In this document: one piece after another, positions 32,313-40,321 of the stretch | Position numbering within the stretch: position 1 is the stretch's first letter | How the letters are laid out: each line of letters opens with the position of its first letter | Source of the DNA: Opitutaceae bacterium | Lineage (GTDB): Bacteria > Verrucomicrobiota > Verrucomicrobiia > Opitutales > Opitutaceae | Length of the DNA stretch: 48,389 nucleotides | Reading direction: 5' to 3' | NCBI GenBank assembly: GCA_023269585.1 | Contig: JAHFTC010000020.1 | Span: 1 to 48,389 of the forward strand | Program-made: the position numbers and the translations under genes | The notes under the pieces: model-generated | Told to the model about the DNA's origin: nothing | The model's input: only the letters and a program-made list of their open reading frames with translations | Database searches by the model: none

Positions 32313-34052
32313 ATGAGCACCCGAGTTGTTGTCGACCCCATCACCCGCATCGAGGGACACCTGCGTATCGAGGCCGAGGTCAAGGACGGCCGCATCGTCG
32401 ATGCGTGGAGCGCCGGTACGATGGTGCGCGGCATCGAGAAGATCCTGAAGGGGCGCGACCCGCGCGACGCGTGGGCGTTCGCGGAACGCGTCTGCGGCGT
32501 CTGCACGACGGTGCACGCGCTCGCGTCGGTCCGCTCGGTCGAGGACGCGTTGCACATCACGGTGCCGCCCAACGCCGAGCTGATCCGCAACCTCATGTTC
32601 TGCGCGCTCTACCTGCAGGACCATGTGGTGCATTTCTACCACCTGCACGCGCTCGACTGGGTGGACCTCGTGAGCGCGCTGAAGGCCGATCCCGCGGAAA
32701 CCTCGCGCATCGCCCAAAGCATCTCGGCGTGGCCGAAGAGCTCGGCGGGCTATTTCCGCGATCTGCAGAAACGGCTCACCGGCTTCGTCGAGAGCGGCCA
32801 GCTCGGCATCTTCGCCAACGCCTACTGGGGCCATCCGGCGTACAAGCTCCCGCCGGAGGTGAACCTCATCGGGGTGGCGCACTACCTCGAGGCGCTCGAG
32901 TGGCAGAAGGAGATCGTGAAGATCCACACGATCTTCGGCGGAAAGAATCCGCATCCCAACTACCTCGTCGGCGGCGTGCCCTGCGCGATCAACATCGACG
33001 AGGCCAACGCCCTCAACGCCGAGCGCCTCGCCTACGTCGGCCGGCTGCTCGAGGAGGGACAGCGTTTCATCGAGCAGGTGTACATTCCGGACCTGCTCGC
33101 GATCGCGCCGCACTATCTCGACTGGACGGAGATCGGTGGCGGTGTAACCAACTACCTGAGTTACGGCGACCTGCCGACCAACGGTTTCGCCGACATCGCG
33201 CGTTTCAAGTTCCCGCGCGGTGCCGTGCTCGACCGCGATCTCTCCAAGGTCCACCCGGTCGAACCACATGATCCCGAGGGCGTGCGCGAGGAGGTCGGTC
33301 ACTCGTGGTACAGCTACCGTGGCGGCGACGCCAAGGGGCTGCACCCGTGGGACGGCGAGACGGAGTTCAACTACACGAGCCCGAAGCCGCCGTACGAGCA
33401 TCTCACCGTCGACGGCAAATACTCCTGGCTGAAGACCCCGCGCTGGAAGGGCCACGCGATGGAGGTCGGCCCGCTCGCGCGCCTGCTCGTCGGCTATGCG
33501 GCGGGCAACGCCGAGATCAAGGATGTCGTCACCGCCACGCTCGGCGCGCTCAAGGCGCCGCCGGCGGTGCTGTTCTCGACGCTCGGGCGCACCGCGGCGC
33601 GCGGGATCGAGACGCGGCTTGTCGCGCGCTGGGCGCTGGAGTTCTACCAACAGTTGCTGGCCAACATCCGCAACGGCGACAGCCGCACCTTCACGAAGGA
33701 GAGCTGGGAGCCGTCGACCTGGCCGGCCACGGCCCGCGGCGTGGGCGCGACCGAGGCACCGCGCGGTGCGCTGGCCCACTGGCTCGTCATCAAGGACCAG
33801 CGGATCGAGAACTATCAGCTCGTCGTCGCCACGACGTGGAACGGCTCGCCGCGCGATTCGCAGGGCCAGCGCTCGCCCTACGAGGCGTCGCTCATTGGCA
33901 CGCCGGTGCACGACCCGCAGCAGCCGCTCGAGATCCTGCGCACGATCCACTCGTTCGATCCCTGCCTCGCCTGCGCCGTCCATCTTTTCGACGACCGCGG
34001 CGAGTCGCTCGCAGTGGCGGAAACGGTCCCGGCCGGAGCCGGGGGGAGGTGA
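32313..34052 (+). CDS. hyaB: [NiFe] uptake hydrogenase large subunit HyaB
   Basis: 579 residues. RIEGH near 12-16, N-terminal metal motif RVCGVCTTVHA (C61, C64) and C-terminal DPCLACAVH (C551, C554, H557), then a 22-residue extension (LFDDRGESLAVAETVPAGAG then GR) expected to be cut after H557 by the HyaD-type protease encoded at 35008. The length and features match membrane-bound group 1 uptake enzymes. It is between hyaA (6-nt gap) and the cytochrome b gene (4-nt gap), in the usual small-large-cytochrome order. Confidence 0.97.
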   Translation: MSTRVVVDPITRIEGHLRIEAEVKDGRIVDAWSAGTMVRGIEKILKGRDPRDAWAFAERVCGVCTTVHALASVRSVEDALHITVPPNAELIRNLMFCALYLQDHVVHFYHLHALDWVDLVSALKADPAETSRIAQSISAWPKSSAGYFRDLQKRLTGFVESGQLGIFANAYWGHPAYKLPPEVNLIGVAHYLEALEWQKEIVKIHTIFGGKNPHPNYLVGGVPCAINIDEANALNAERLAYVGRLLEEGQRFIEQVYIPDLLAIAPHYLDWTEIGGGVTNYLSYGDLPTNGFADIARFKFPRGAVLDRDLSKVHPVEPHDPEGVREEVGHSWYSYRGGDAKGLHPWDGETEFNYTSPKPPYEHLTVDGKYSWLKTPRWKGHAMEVGPLARLLVGYAAGNAEIKDVVTATLGALKAPPAVLFSTLGRTAARGIETRLVARWALEFYQQLLANIRNGDSRTFTKESWEPSTWPATARGVGATEAPRGALAHWLVIKDQRIENYQLVVATTWNGSPRDSQGQRSPYEASLIGTPVHDPQQPLEILRTIHSFDPCLACAVHLFDDRGESLAVAETVPAGAGGR

Positions 34053-34056
34053 CGCC

Positions 34057-34818
34057 ATGCCCACCCAAGTCCAACCGCACGGGTTCAAGCGGGTCTACGT
34101 CTGGCAGCTGCCGGTCCGGTTCTACCACTGGATCAATGCCCTTTGTATCCTGATCCTGGCGGTGACGGGGCTGCTCATCGCGCACCCGCTCGCCTTCACG
34201 CGCGCGACGGAGGCGTCGTTCAGCTACTGGTTTGGGATCAACCGCTTCATTCACTTCACCACGGCGTACGTGTTCCTCTTCAACTTCGCTGTGCGGATCT
34301 ACTGGGGCTTCGTCGGCAACCGTTATGCCGACTGGAGGAACTTCCTGCCGCTGCGCCGGGCGCAGTTCCGCGAGATCCTCGCGGTGCTGCGCGTCGACAT
34401 CTTCCAGTCGCGCCACTCCGCCGTGCACGCCGTGGGCCACAACTCCCTGGCGTACTTCACGTATTTTGCGATGTTCCTGGTCTTCCTCTTCCAGGTGATC
34501 AGCGGTTTCGCGATGTACGCTCCGATGAGCCAGTCGTGGTTCCCCCAGCTCTTCGCGTGGGCCACCCCGCTCTTCGGTGGCGAGTACGGGCTGCGCCAAT
34601 GGCACTACGCGGCGACTTGGTTCTTCATGATCTTCACGCTCATCCACGTCTACCTCGTCTTCTATCACGACTATGTTGAAGGACACGGCGTGATGTCGTC
34701 GATGGTCGGCGGTTGGAAGTTCGTGGAGACGCATGTCGACGAGCACGGCCTGCCCGCCGACGGCAAATCGTGGTTCCGCACCGGCACCAACGCCCTCGAC
34801 CCGAAGGCGAAAGGCTAG
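34057..34818 (+). CDS. hyaC: Ni/Fe-hydrogenase b-type cytochrome subunit HyaC
   Basis: 253 residues. Four membrane helices with heme-ligating histidines in VRFYHWINALCI, RFIHFTTAYVF, GHNSLAYFTYF and the last-helix signature QWHYAATWFFMIFTLIHVYL, then FYHDYVEG. It is the quinone-reactive membrane anchor that takes electrons from HyaA. ATG 34057 is 4 nt after the hyaB stop. It ends in TAG. Downstream is a repeat-rich 189-bp gap before the protease gene. Confidence 0.95.
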   Translation: MPTQVQPHGFKRVYVWQLPVRFYHWINALCILILAVTGLLIAHPLAFTRATEASFSYWFGINRFIHFTTAYVFLFNFAVRIYWGFVGNRYADWRNFLPLRRAQFREILAVLRVDIFQSRHSAVHAVGHNSLAYFTYFAMFLVFLFQVISGFAMYAPMSQSWFPQLFAWATPLFGGEYGLRQWHYAATWFFMIFTLIHVYLVFYHDYVEGHGVMSSMVGGWKFVETHVDEHGLPADGKSWFRTGTNALDPKAKG

Positions 34819-34832
34819 ACCGAGGAACCTGT

Positions 34833-34876
34833 CCGAGCGAGGTAGGGACGGCTCTCCGAGCCGTCCGTTCGCTCGG
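34833..34876. repeat. REP-like hairpin after hyaC (nested stems)
   Basis: Inner stem GGACGGCTC-TCC-GAGCCGTCC (34846-34866) is enclosed by an outer stem CCGAGCGA (34833-34840) / TCGCTCGG (34869-34876). It belongs to the same GTAGGG(C/A)CGG... family as 29678. Could act as an mRNA 3'-end or stability element for hyaABC. Confidence 0.8.
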
Positions 34877-34973
34877 CGGGGTCAACGATGCGGCCCGAAT
34901 CGGCGACGAGACATGACCTGTTGTTCAACACGCTCAAAATGACCGATGAATGCCAGACGCGGAACGCGCGAAC

Positions 34974-34998
34974 GGACGGCTCGGAGAGCCGTCCCTAC
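34974..34998. repeat. REP-like hairpin, exact inverted copy of 34842-34866
   Basis: GGACGGCTC-GGA-GAGCCGTCC plus CTAC is the perfect reverse complement of the 25 bases at 34842-34866, 107 bp away. It ends 9 nt before the proposed GTG start of the protease, so the pair could sequester that start in a long-range hairpin. Confidence 0.8.
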
Positions 34999-35007
34999 CG
35001 GGATCAT

Positions 35008-35463
35008 GTGCCCACACCGACCCTCATCCTCGGTGTCGGCAACGTGCTCGTGGGCGACGAGGGCGTGGGCGTGCACGCCGCGCGCCTGCTTGCGGAGGAA
35101 CAGTGGCCGGCGCACGTGGCGGTGCTCGACGGCGGCACGGGCGGATTCCATCTGCTGGAGTACTTCCAGAGCTACCCGCGGCTGATTCTCGTCGATGCCA
35201 CGCGCGATGGTTCGCCCGCGGGCACGGTGTGCTGCTTTCGCGCCGCGACGCCGTTGGACTGCCCCCCGGCGCTCGGTGCGCATGACATCGGTTTGCGCGA
35301 TCTGCTCGCCGCCGCGGCGCTGCTTGGCCACTGGCCGCAGCTGCAGGTGGTGACGGTCGCCGTGGAGCAGTTGCATCCGATGGAACTCGAGCTGTCGCCC
35401 GCCGTGGCCGCGGCGTTGCCCGCGGTGCGGGCGAAGGTGCGGGAGTTGGTGGAGGCGGGGTAG
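35008..35463 (+). CDS. hyaD: Hydrogenase maturation protease (HyaD/HupD family)
   Basis: 151 residues from GTG 35008. The longer open frame (from 34888) runs through the REP-like repeat and is rejected as the start, because the family begins with LILGVGNVLVGDEGVGVHAA, found directly after the GTG. Ni-sensing acids are the Glu in GDEGVG, the Asp in VDA (LILVDATRDG) and the His in AHDIGLRDLL. It should trim the 22-residue tail of HyaB; the second hydrogenase has no tail to cut. Ends in TAG. Confidence 0.92.
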   Translation: MPTPTLILGVGNVLVGDEGVGVHAARLLAEEQWPAHVAVLDGGTGGFHLLEYFQSYPRLILVDATRDGSPAGTVCCFRAATPLDCPPALGAHDIGLRDLLAAAALLGHWPQLQVVTVAVEQLHPMELELSPAVAAALPAVRAKVRELVEAG

Positions 35464-35475
35464 CGCCCCGGGCGC

Positions 35476-35799
35476 TCAGGCACCCGGTGGCGGCTCCGAA
35501 ACGGCACCGGTCCACGGTTCTTCATGGCGTGCGCCGTGGAGGACACGAAGCACGATCAACCGCTCCGGCTCGACGATGAAGAAGACCCGGTAGGGAAAAC
35601 CGGTGGTGAGCACGCGGCGGACCTCGGGCTTGCGCCGCAACAGCAAGTGGGCCCGGGGCAGGGTGTCGGCGCGGCGAAGGGCGTCCTGCACGGAGTCGAG
35701 AAACCGACGGCCAAGGCCTTGGGCTTGCTGTTCGTACCAGAGCGCCGCTGCGGCGATGTCCGCTTCGGCCGTGCTGCGGACGATGACCTGCCGGCTCAT
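35476..35799 (-). CDS. ParE/RelE-family type II toxin
   Basis: 107 residues. Start ATG 35799 overlaps the antitoxin stop (ATGA). The fold signature is VRSTAEADIAAAALWYEQQA, FLDSVQDALRRADTLP, VRRVLTTGFPYRVFFIVEPE and LIVLRVLHGAR, typical of ParE/RelE toxins (the terminal VLRVxHxxR). It probably blocks gyrase or cleaves mRNA, which of the two is not decidable from sequence. It is co-transcribed with the antitoxin. Confidence 0.92.
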   Translation of the reverse strand: MSRQVIVRSTAEADIAAAALWYEQQAQGLGRRFLDSVQDALRRADTLPRAHLLLRRKPEVRRVLTTGFPYRVFFIVEPERLIVLRVLHGARHEEPWTGAVSEPPPGA

Positions 35800-36029
35800 G
35801 CCTTGAGCTGAGTGCGGATCCGCTGGGCAACTACTTCCCACGGACTACCAGCCTCGGGATGGGCACGATAGTCGGCGAGGGCGGCGTCGAGCGCGGCCTT
35901 GTCCGCCGCCGAGAGCTCGCTGTTCTCGATCCAGTCGTCACCGAGCAGCGCATCGAGTCCGGCCTGCACCTCTGCCAGTTCGGCGCGGGAGAGCTTCTTC
36001 AGCCCGGCGAGGATCTCGGCTTTGCTCAT
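35796..36029 (-). CDS. Antitoxin of the addiction-module family (PF09720-like)
   Basis: 77 residues. ATG 36029. The pattern LKKLSRAELAEVQAGLDALL, then DWIENSELSAADKAALDAAL and ADYRAHPEAGSPWEVV, is that of the short helical 'addiction module component' antitoxins that precede ParE genes. Its stop TGA overlaps the toxin ATG by 4 nt, so toxin synthesis depends on antitoxin translation. No strong operator palindrome was found upstream; instead there are direct repeats (36067-36192). Confidence 0.9.
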   Translation of the reverse strand: MSKAEILAGLKKLSRAELAEVQAGLDALLGDDWIENSELSAADKAALDAALADYRAHPEAGSPWEVVAQRIRTQLKA

Positions 36030-36066
36030 GGGAGGGAAGATGGCGTGTGATGTGGGGACGGCAAGT

Positions 36067-36192
36067 CGCTCACGCTTCGCGAAGGCAGGGTCGAAACGCT
36101 CACGCGGTTCGCTACGGGGACAGCGGAATGGCGCCGCGGCGAGGCGGCCCCACCGGGACGAGGCCGGACGAAACTCTCACGGGTTCCGCTAC
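36067..36192. repeat. Direct repeats CTCACGCGGTTCGCTAC type
   Basis: Three imperfect copies upstream of the antitoxin: 36067-36080 (CGCTCACGCTTCGC), 36094-36115 and 36171-36192 (AAAC(G/T)CTCACG then a GTTC..GCTAC end). Possibly TA autoregulation sites, more likely genome repeat remnants. Confidence 0.55.
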
Positions 36193-36204
36193 ACTGGGAG
36201 GTGC

Positions 36205-36233
36205 GGAGAAGGCCGGTCGAAGACCGGCCCTCC
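36205..36233 (-). terminator. REP-like hairpin just after dapL
   Basis: GGCCGGTC-GAA-GACCGGCC (36211-36229) with outer GGAG/CTCC pairs lies 6-34 nt past the dapL stop. It belongs to the REP-like family at 29678 and 34842. No U-tract, so it may stabilise the 3' end or work with Rho rather than terminate on its own. Confidence 0.5.
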
Positions 36234-36238
36234 TTCGG

Positions 36239-37459
36239 TCACAGCAACTTCGCGACGCGGGCGAGGGCTTCCTCGACGTTGGCGCGGCTGTTGAAGGCGC
36301 TGAACCGCACGTAGCCCTGGCCGCAGCGGCCGAAACCGGCGCCGGGCGTGCAGACCACGCCGGCCTGGTTGAGCAGCAGGTCGAAGAACTCCCACGAGTC
36401 GCGGCCCACGTTGACCCAGATGTACGGGGCGTTCTCGCCGCCGACGCACTGCAGGCCGCGCGCCGTGAAGGCGTCGCGCACGAGCTGGGCGTTGCCGAGG
36501 TAGAAGTCGGTGAGCGCCTTGACCTGCGCCTGGCCCTCGGGCGTGTAAACGGCGGCGGCGGCCTTCTGCACCGGGTAGGAGACGCCGTTGAACTTGGTCG
36601 TGTGGCGGCGGTTCCAGAGCGCGTGCACGGAGTGCTCGCGGCCGGCTGTATCCCAAACCTTGAGCTCCTTCGGGACGACGATGAAGGCGCAGCGCGTGCC
36701 GGTGAAGCCGGCGTTCTTGGAGAAGCTGCGGAACTCGATCGCACACTCGCGGGCGCCGGGGATCTCGTAGATCGACTGCGGGAGCTGCGGGTCGCGCACG
36801 AAGGCGACGTAGGCGGCGTCGAACACGATGAGCGCCTTGTGCGCGCGGGCGTAGTCGACCCAGGCCTGGAGCTGTGCCTTGGTGGCGGTGGCGCCGGTGG
36901 GGTTGTTGGGGAAGCAGAGGTAGATCAGGTCGACGGGCTGCGTGGGCAGCGCGGGCACGTAGCCGTTGGCGGCGGTCGACTCGAGGTAGACGAGGTTGGC
37001 GTAGCGGTTGTCCTCGTTGGCGCCGGTGCGACCGGCCATGACATTGCTGTCAACATAGACCGGGTACACCGGGTCGGGGATGGCGACGCGGATGTCGTTG
37101 GCGAAGATCTCCTGGATGTTGCCGACATCGCACTTGGAGGAGTCGGAGATGAAGATTTCGTCGGCGTCGATCTGGGCGCCGCGGGCCTTGAAATCGTGTT
37201 GGGCGATGAGTTCGCGCAGGAAGGCGTAGCCCTGCTCGGGGCCGTAGCCCTTGAAGGTCTCGCGCTTGGCCATCTCGTCGACGCCGGCGTGGAACGCCGC
37301 GACGCAGGCCGGCGGGAGCGGCTCGGTGACGTCGCCGATGCCCAGGCGGATGAGCTTCTGGTCGGGGTGGGCCGCGACCCAGGCGTTCACGCGCTTGGCA
37401 ATGTCGGCGAAGAGATAGGAGGCCTTGAGCTTCTGGTAGTTTTCGTTGACGCGAATCAT
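36239..37459 (-). CDS. dapL: LL-diaminopimelate aminotransferase
   Basis: 406 residues, full length. The start [20 protein letters not shown] and motifs [36 protein letters not shown] and PLP lysine K248 ([12 protein letters not shown]) are hallmark DapL. It converts tetrahydrodipicolinate directly to LL-diaminopimelate using glutamate, supplying lysine and the peptidoglycan cross-link. This route is typical of Verrucomicrobiota, Chlamydiae, plants and some others. It is monocistronic, with a 720-bp repeat-filled upstream region. Confidence 0.97.
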   Translation of the reverse strand: MIRVNENYQKLKASYLFADIAKRVNAWVAAHPDQKLIRLGIGDVTEPLPPACVAAFHAGVDEMAKRETFKGYGPEQGYAFLRELIAQHDFKARGAQIDADEIFISDSSKCDVGNIQEIFANDIRVAIPDPVYPVYVDSNVMAGRTGANEDNRYANLVYLESTAANGYVPALPTQPVDLIYLCFPNNPTGATATKAQLQAWVDYARAHKALIVFDAAYVAFVRDPQLPQSIYEIPGARECAIEFRSFSKNAGFTGTRCAFIVVPKELKVWDTAGREHSVHALWNRRHTTKFNGVSYPVQKAAAAVYTPEGQAQVKALTDFYLGNAQLVRDAFTARGLQCVGGENAPYIWVNVGRDSWEFFDLLLNQAGVVCTPGAGFGRCGQGYVRFSAFNSRANVEEALARVAKLL

Positions 37460-37573
37460 GGCGGTAGAGGGCGGGACAGTGCGGGCTTGGGCCGGCCGGC
37501 GGCGAGCCGAAAGACCGGGAGCGGCGAGGTTGGTGCAGGTGGGCTGTGCAGGTGGGCCGGAGTCCGGTTTTCC

Positions 37574-37623
37574 CCACTTCCGCCAAATAAGTTCACGGTC
37601 GTGAACTTATTTGGCGGAAGTGG
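37574..37623. repeat. Near-perfect 50-bp palindrome (24-bp arms)
   Basis: The left arm 37574-37597 begins CCACTTCCGCCAAATAAG and ends TTCACG; the right arm 37600-37623 is its exact reverse complement; 2-nt centre GT. Shares CCAAATA...TCACGGTCGTGA...TATTTGG with the next palindrome. Confidence 0.9.
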
Positions 37624-37661
37624 TTTCCCTCGGTGGGAGGCGTTCGTGGAGGGGCTTGGCG

Positions 37662-37693
37662 CCAAATACTCTCACGGTCGTGAGAGTATTTGG
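37662..37693. repeat. Second palindrome of the same family (15-bp arms)
   Basis: CCAAATACTCTCACG (37662-37676), GT, CGTGAGAGTATTTGG (37679-37693). Compared with 37574-37623 the stem bases differ but with matching changes on both sides, so pairing is conserved. Confidence 0.9.
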
Positions 37694-38179
37694 TCGGAGT
37701 GGAAGTGGAGGGCTCTGGCGCCTGGGGAGCGAGAACGGCGCGGCGGGGCGGGGATTCAATGGGGGAAGAGCGTGGGGCTGCCGGTTCGGCGTTCCGGAGC
37801 GCGATTCCTCCGATCCGCTCAGCCGTGACGATTCAATTGCCTCGTCGGTCAACGAGCTCGCGGCTTCGCCCCGCCCTGAGCGGGTCGATGGGCTCGCGCT
37901 CTGAAAAGCGCGTGCAAGCACGCTGGCCTACAGTTTCACCCTCGGTGCGAGCCCTATCGCTCGTTGGCCCGCGGCAATTGCATGAGCACGGCTCAGTCGG
38001 GGCGAGTCCGCGCGCGAGCTGGCCTACCGCGCCGGAGGCGCGAGCGAGCGCTGCGCTACCGCTCACCACTGATGCGGGCAGAGTCGCGCGTGGCGCTGCG
38101 GCAAAGGAAGCGGCGGACGTTGCCGCGGCCGTTCGGCACGAGCCGTTTGGCGCGTGAGCTCCCGTCCCCCGGCACTGGC

Positions 38180-39058
38180 TCAGGCGGCGGCGAGCCGCAG
38201 GCCGGCTTCGCGGAGAAGCTGGTCCCACCCGCCGTGGCCGAGCGACTCGCCCAGGTGGGCGCCGTCGGTCTGGAGGAGCTGGCGGAGTTTACGCAAGGCG
38301 GTGAGTTCGATCTGGCGGAGGCGTTCGCGGCTGATGCTCAGCTCGGCGGCGACGCGGGCGAGCGGGAGGCCGCCGCGGCCGTCGAGCCCGTAGTGGCGGC
38401 GGAGCAGCTTCTGCTCACGGGTGGAAAGTTTCACGAGCGCATTGCTGAGCCATTCCGAGCGACTGTTGGTCGAGGCGGCCTGTTCGCCGGTCTCGGCGCT
38501 CTCGTCGGCGAGGGCCTCGTGGAGGCTGGCCGAGTCCTCGTTGTCCTCGCCGGGGTCGTCGAGGGAAACGATGGTGCCGAGGGCCTGGCGGACATTGCGC
38601 AGGCGTTGCAGGCTGAGGCCGGCGGCGCGGGCGACCTCGGGATCCGTCGGTTCGCGGCCGAGTTCGCCGGTGAGGGCGGATTCGGCGCGGGCGATGAGCA
38701 GCGCGTGGTAGTTGACCGACGAGGGCAGGTGGAGGAGCGAGCGCTGCGCGGCGATGAGCGCGAGCATTTCTTTGCGGATATGCATGCGCGCGTGCGGCGC
38801 GAGGCGGCCGCGGTCGTGGTCGTAGGTGTCGACCGCTGCAATGAGTCCGAGGATACCACTGGAGAAGAGGTCGTCGGCGCCGATGCCGCTCCACGCGTAA
38901 CGTTTGGCCAGATGCCAGACGAGGCGGAGGTTGGAGAGGATCATCTGCTCGCGCGCACGATCATCGCCGGCTCGGCGGGCATCGTTCAGCGAGGACTCCT
39001 GCTCGGCGGCGAGCGGCGGGAGGAAGGTCATCTGGCGATGATGTTCGAGGGCGATCAC
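38180..39058 (-). CDS. RNA polymerase sigma-70 family factor
   Basis: 292 residues from GTG 39058; ATG 39031 (MTFLPPLAAEQESSL) is an alternative and neither has a strong ribosome site. Region 2 has NLRLVWHLAKRYAWSGIGAD and LIAAVDTYDHDRG, followed by AHARMHIRKEMLALI. Region 3 follows (ELGREPTDPEVARAAGLSL), then region 4 (LSTREQKLLRRHYGL, ISRERLRQIELTALRKLR). The absence of region 1.1 and the small size suggest an alternative group 2/3 sigma factor rather than the housekeeping one. Regulon unknown; no anti-sigma gene is adjacent. Confidence 0.92.
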   Translation of the reverse strand: MIALEHHRQMTFLPPLAAEQESSLNDARRAGDDRAREQMILSNLRLVWHLAKRYAWSGIGADDLFSSGILGLIAAVDTYDHDRGRLAPHARMHIRKEMLALIAAQRSLLHLPSSVNYHALLIARAESALTGELGREPTDPEVARAAGLSLQRLRNVRQALGTIVSLDDPGEDNEDSASLHEALADESAETGEQAASTNSRSEWLSNALVKLSTREQKLLRRHYGLDGRGGLPLARVAAELSISRERLRQIELTALRKLRQLLQTDGAHLGESLGHGGWDQLLREAGLRLAAA

Positions 39059-39276
39059 GTCCAGCCTATCGGCGGGGGTGAAACGGGGTTGAGCCTCCCG
39101 AGTGGAAAATGATCGTAATGCCCCGGCGGCCGGCAGAGGGAAAACACCCTAGGCACTAGGGGCGGAAGACTCTGCGGTCGCAGGAGGCGCACCCGGGAAA
39201 GACACCGGGCGCCCGGAGCCCGTGGGTCGCGCTTACGTCTTGGCCGGCCCAGCCGGCCGCGGCAGCATCCGCGCCC

Positions 39277-40131
39277 ATGAGCGAAATCGACCCTGTCCCC
39301 CCTCCTGCGCCGCCCACGCCCGCTGCCGTCCCCGCGCCCGGTGGAAAGCGGGCCGGCGCCGTGTTCCGTCTGGAGACGGCGCGGGTCGAGCCGACGCTGG
39401 CGGGGCGCCGTTTGGCTGCGCATTGGCAGCGCGTGACGGCGATGGTGATCGACCTGGTGGTGGTCTCCGCGCTCTCGGTATTCAGTGGGCCATTGCTGGC
39501 GCTGGGCATGGGCGCCACCATCGCCTCGTTGGGCGGACGCACCGTGAGCCCGGCCCGGGCGTGGGCGGTGGTGCGGTGGATCTTCATCGCGCTGGGCGTG
39601 GCGGTGATGGTGGCGGCGCTCTTCCTGATGGCGGGGCGACCGCTGGTGCGCTCGGGGGCGTTCCACCTGGGGGGCGCGGCGCCGGCGGCCCGGGAGCTCG
39701 CGGCGGTCGAGCTGCCGTTGGTCGTCACCAAGGAGGATCTACGTCGGGCCAACGCCCAGCTCACGGCCCAGGTCGATGCGTTGCAGGCCGAGAACGGCAA
39801 ACTGCGCGAAACCGTCCGGGGGTCCTCGTGGCTCAACGCCGCCAACGATTTCAGCCGTTCGTTCGGCCTCACCTTCGGCTGGGCCGGTGTGTACTTCACG
39901 CTCTGTCTGGCGTGGTTGCGCGGCCGTACGCCGGGCAAGTGGCTGGTCGGCACGCGCGTGGTGCGGCTCGACGACCGACCGCTCACCACGCTCGACGCCT
40001 TCACGCGGTACGGCGGCTATGCGGCGGGTCTGGCCACCGGGCTCATCGGTTTCGCGCGCGTGCTCTGGGAGCCGAACCGCCAGGCGATCGAGGACAAGAT
40101 CGCGTGGACGGTGGTGCTGCGGGACCGGTGA
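39277..40131 (+). CDS. RDD-family membrane protein
   Basis: 284 residues. A Pro/Ala-rich leader is followed by the RDD domain, split here by a long insertion. The first helix is VTAMVIDLVVVSALSVF, a second membrane pair is near 85-115, a coiled-coil insertion is near 150-185 (LRRANAQLTAQVDALQAENG), and the last part of RDD carries GRTPGKWLVGTRVVR and the terminal helices. The R-D-D pattern is partly changed at the first Arg. Family role is generally unknown (membrane transport or stress). A 7-nt tandem repeat follows immediately. Confidence 0.85.
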   Translation: MSEIDPVPPPAPPTPAAVPAPGGKRAGAVFRLETARVEPTLAGRRLAAHWQRVTAMVIDLVVVSALSVFSGPLLALGMGATIASLGGRTVSPARAWAVVRWIFIALGVAVMVAALFLMAGRPLVRSGAFHLGGAAPAARELAAVELPLVVTKEDLRRANAQLTAQVDALQAENGKLRETVRGSSWLNAANDFSRSFGLTFGWAGVYFTLCLAWLRGRTPGKWLVGTRVVRLDDRPLTTLDAFTRYGGYAAGLATGLIGFARVLWEPNRQAIEDKIAWTVVLRDR

Positions 40132-40140
40132 GGCGCGAGG

Positions 40141-40196
40141 GCGAGAGGCGAGAGACGAGAGGCGAGAGGCGAGGGGCGAGAGGCGAGGGGCGAGCG
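40141..40196. repeat. Heptanucleotide tandem repeat, about 8 units
   Basis: Units of GCGAGAG / GCGAGGG / ACGAGAG run from 40141 to 40196, starting 10 nt after the RDD-protein stop. A minisatellite that may vary in length between strains; similar short GCGAGAG/GTCGAGG text occurs near 46097-46125. Confidence 0.85.
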
Positions 40197-40241
40197 TCCA
40201 ACCAAGGTGAGCGGAGCGGCGAGGCGCGGGGGCTTCGACAT

Positions 40242-40264
40242 CACGTCAACCAATAGTTGACATG
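40242..40264. repeat. 23-bp palindrome, copy 2
   Basis: CACGTCAAC-CAATA-GTTGACATG, one base different from 22562-22584. It lies in the convergent gap between the RDD gene and the HAD gene, where no promoter operator is expected. Confidence 0.8.
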
Positions 40265-40321
40265 ATCGAGATGCAGCCCTCCTCCCAGCAGAGGGGCAAG
40301 GGGGCGTCCTGAAGGTGCGCC

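Larger units (their letters stand above)
37460..38179. other. 720-bp gene-free repeat region
   Basis: No supportable gene; short open frames are arginine/glycine-rich or derive from palindromes. It carries two large related palindromes (37574-37623, 37662-37693) and a small hairpin GCGTGC-AA-GCACGC (37910-37923). The rest looks like decayed repeats. The dapL and sigma-factor promoters presumably lie at its edges. Confidence 0.65.

Noticed and set aside
29622-34088. A minus-strand open frame of nearly 1,500 codons opposite hyaA-hyaB
   Set aside because: It is a high-GC shadow: arginine/aspartate/histidine-rich composition, no motifs, antisense to clear hydrogenase genes and running through hypA-hypB in the wrong frame.
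34888-35007. A longer N-terminus for the hydrogenase protease
   Set aside because: The extra 40 codons read through the REP-like repeat and do not match the family, which begins right at GTG 35008.
36067-36192. Direct repeats upstream of the ParE antitoxin as operator sites
   Set aside because: They are spaced unevenly (about 30 and 77 nt) and resemble genome repeat remnants more than a tight TA operator; kept only as a repeat.
40141-40196. CRISPR-like array
   Set aside because: The unit is only 7 nt with no spacers and no cas genes nearby.
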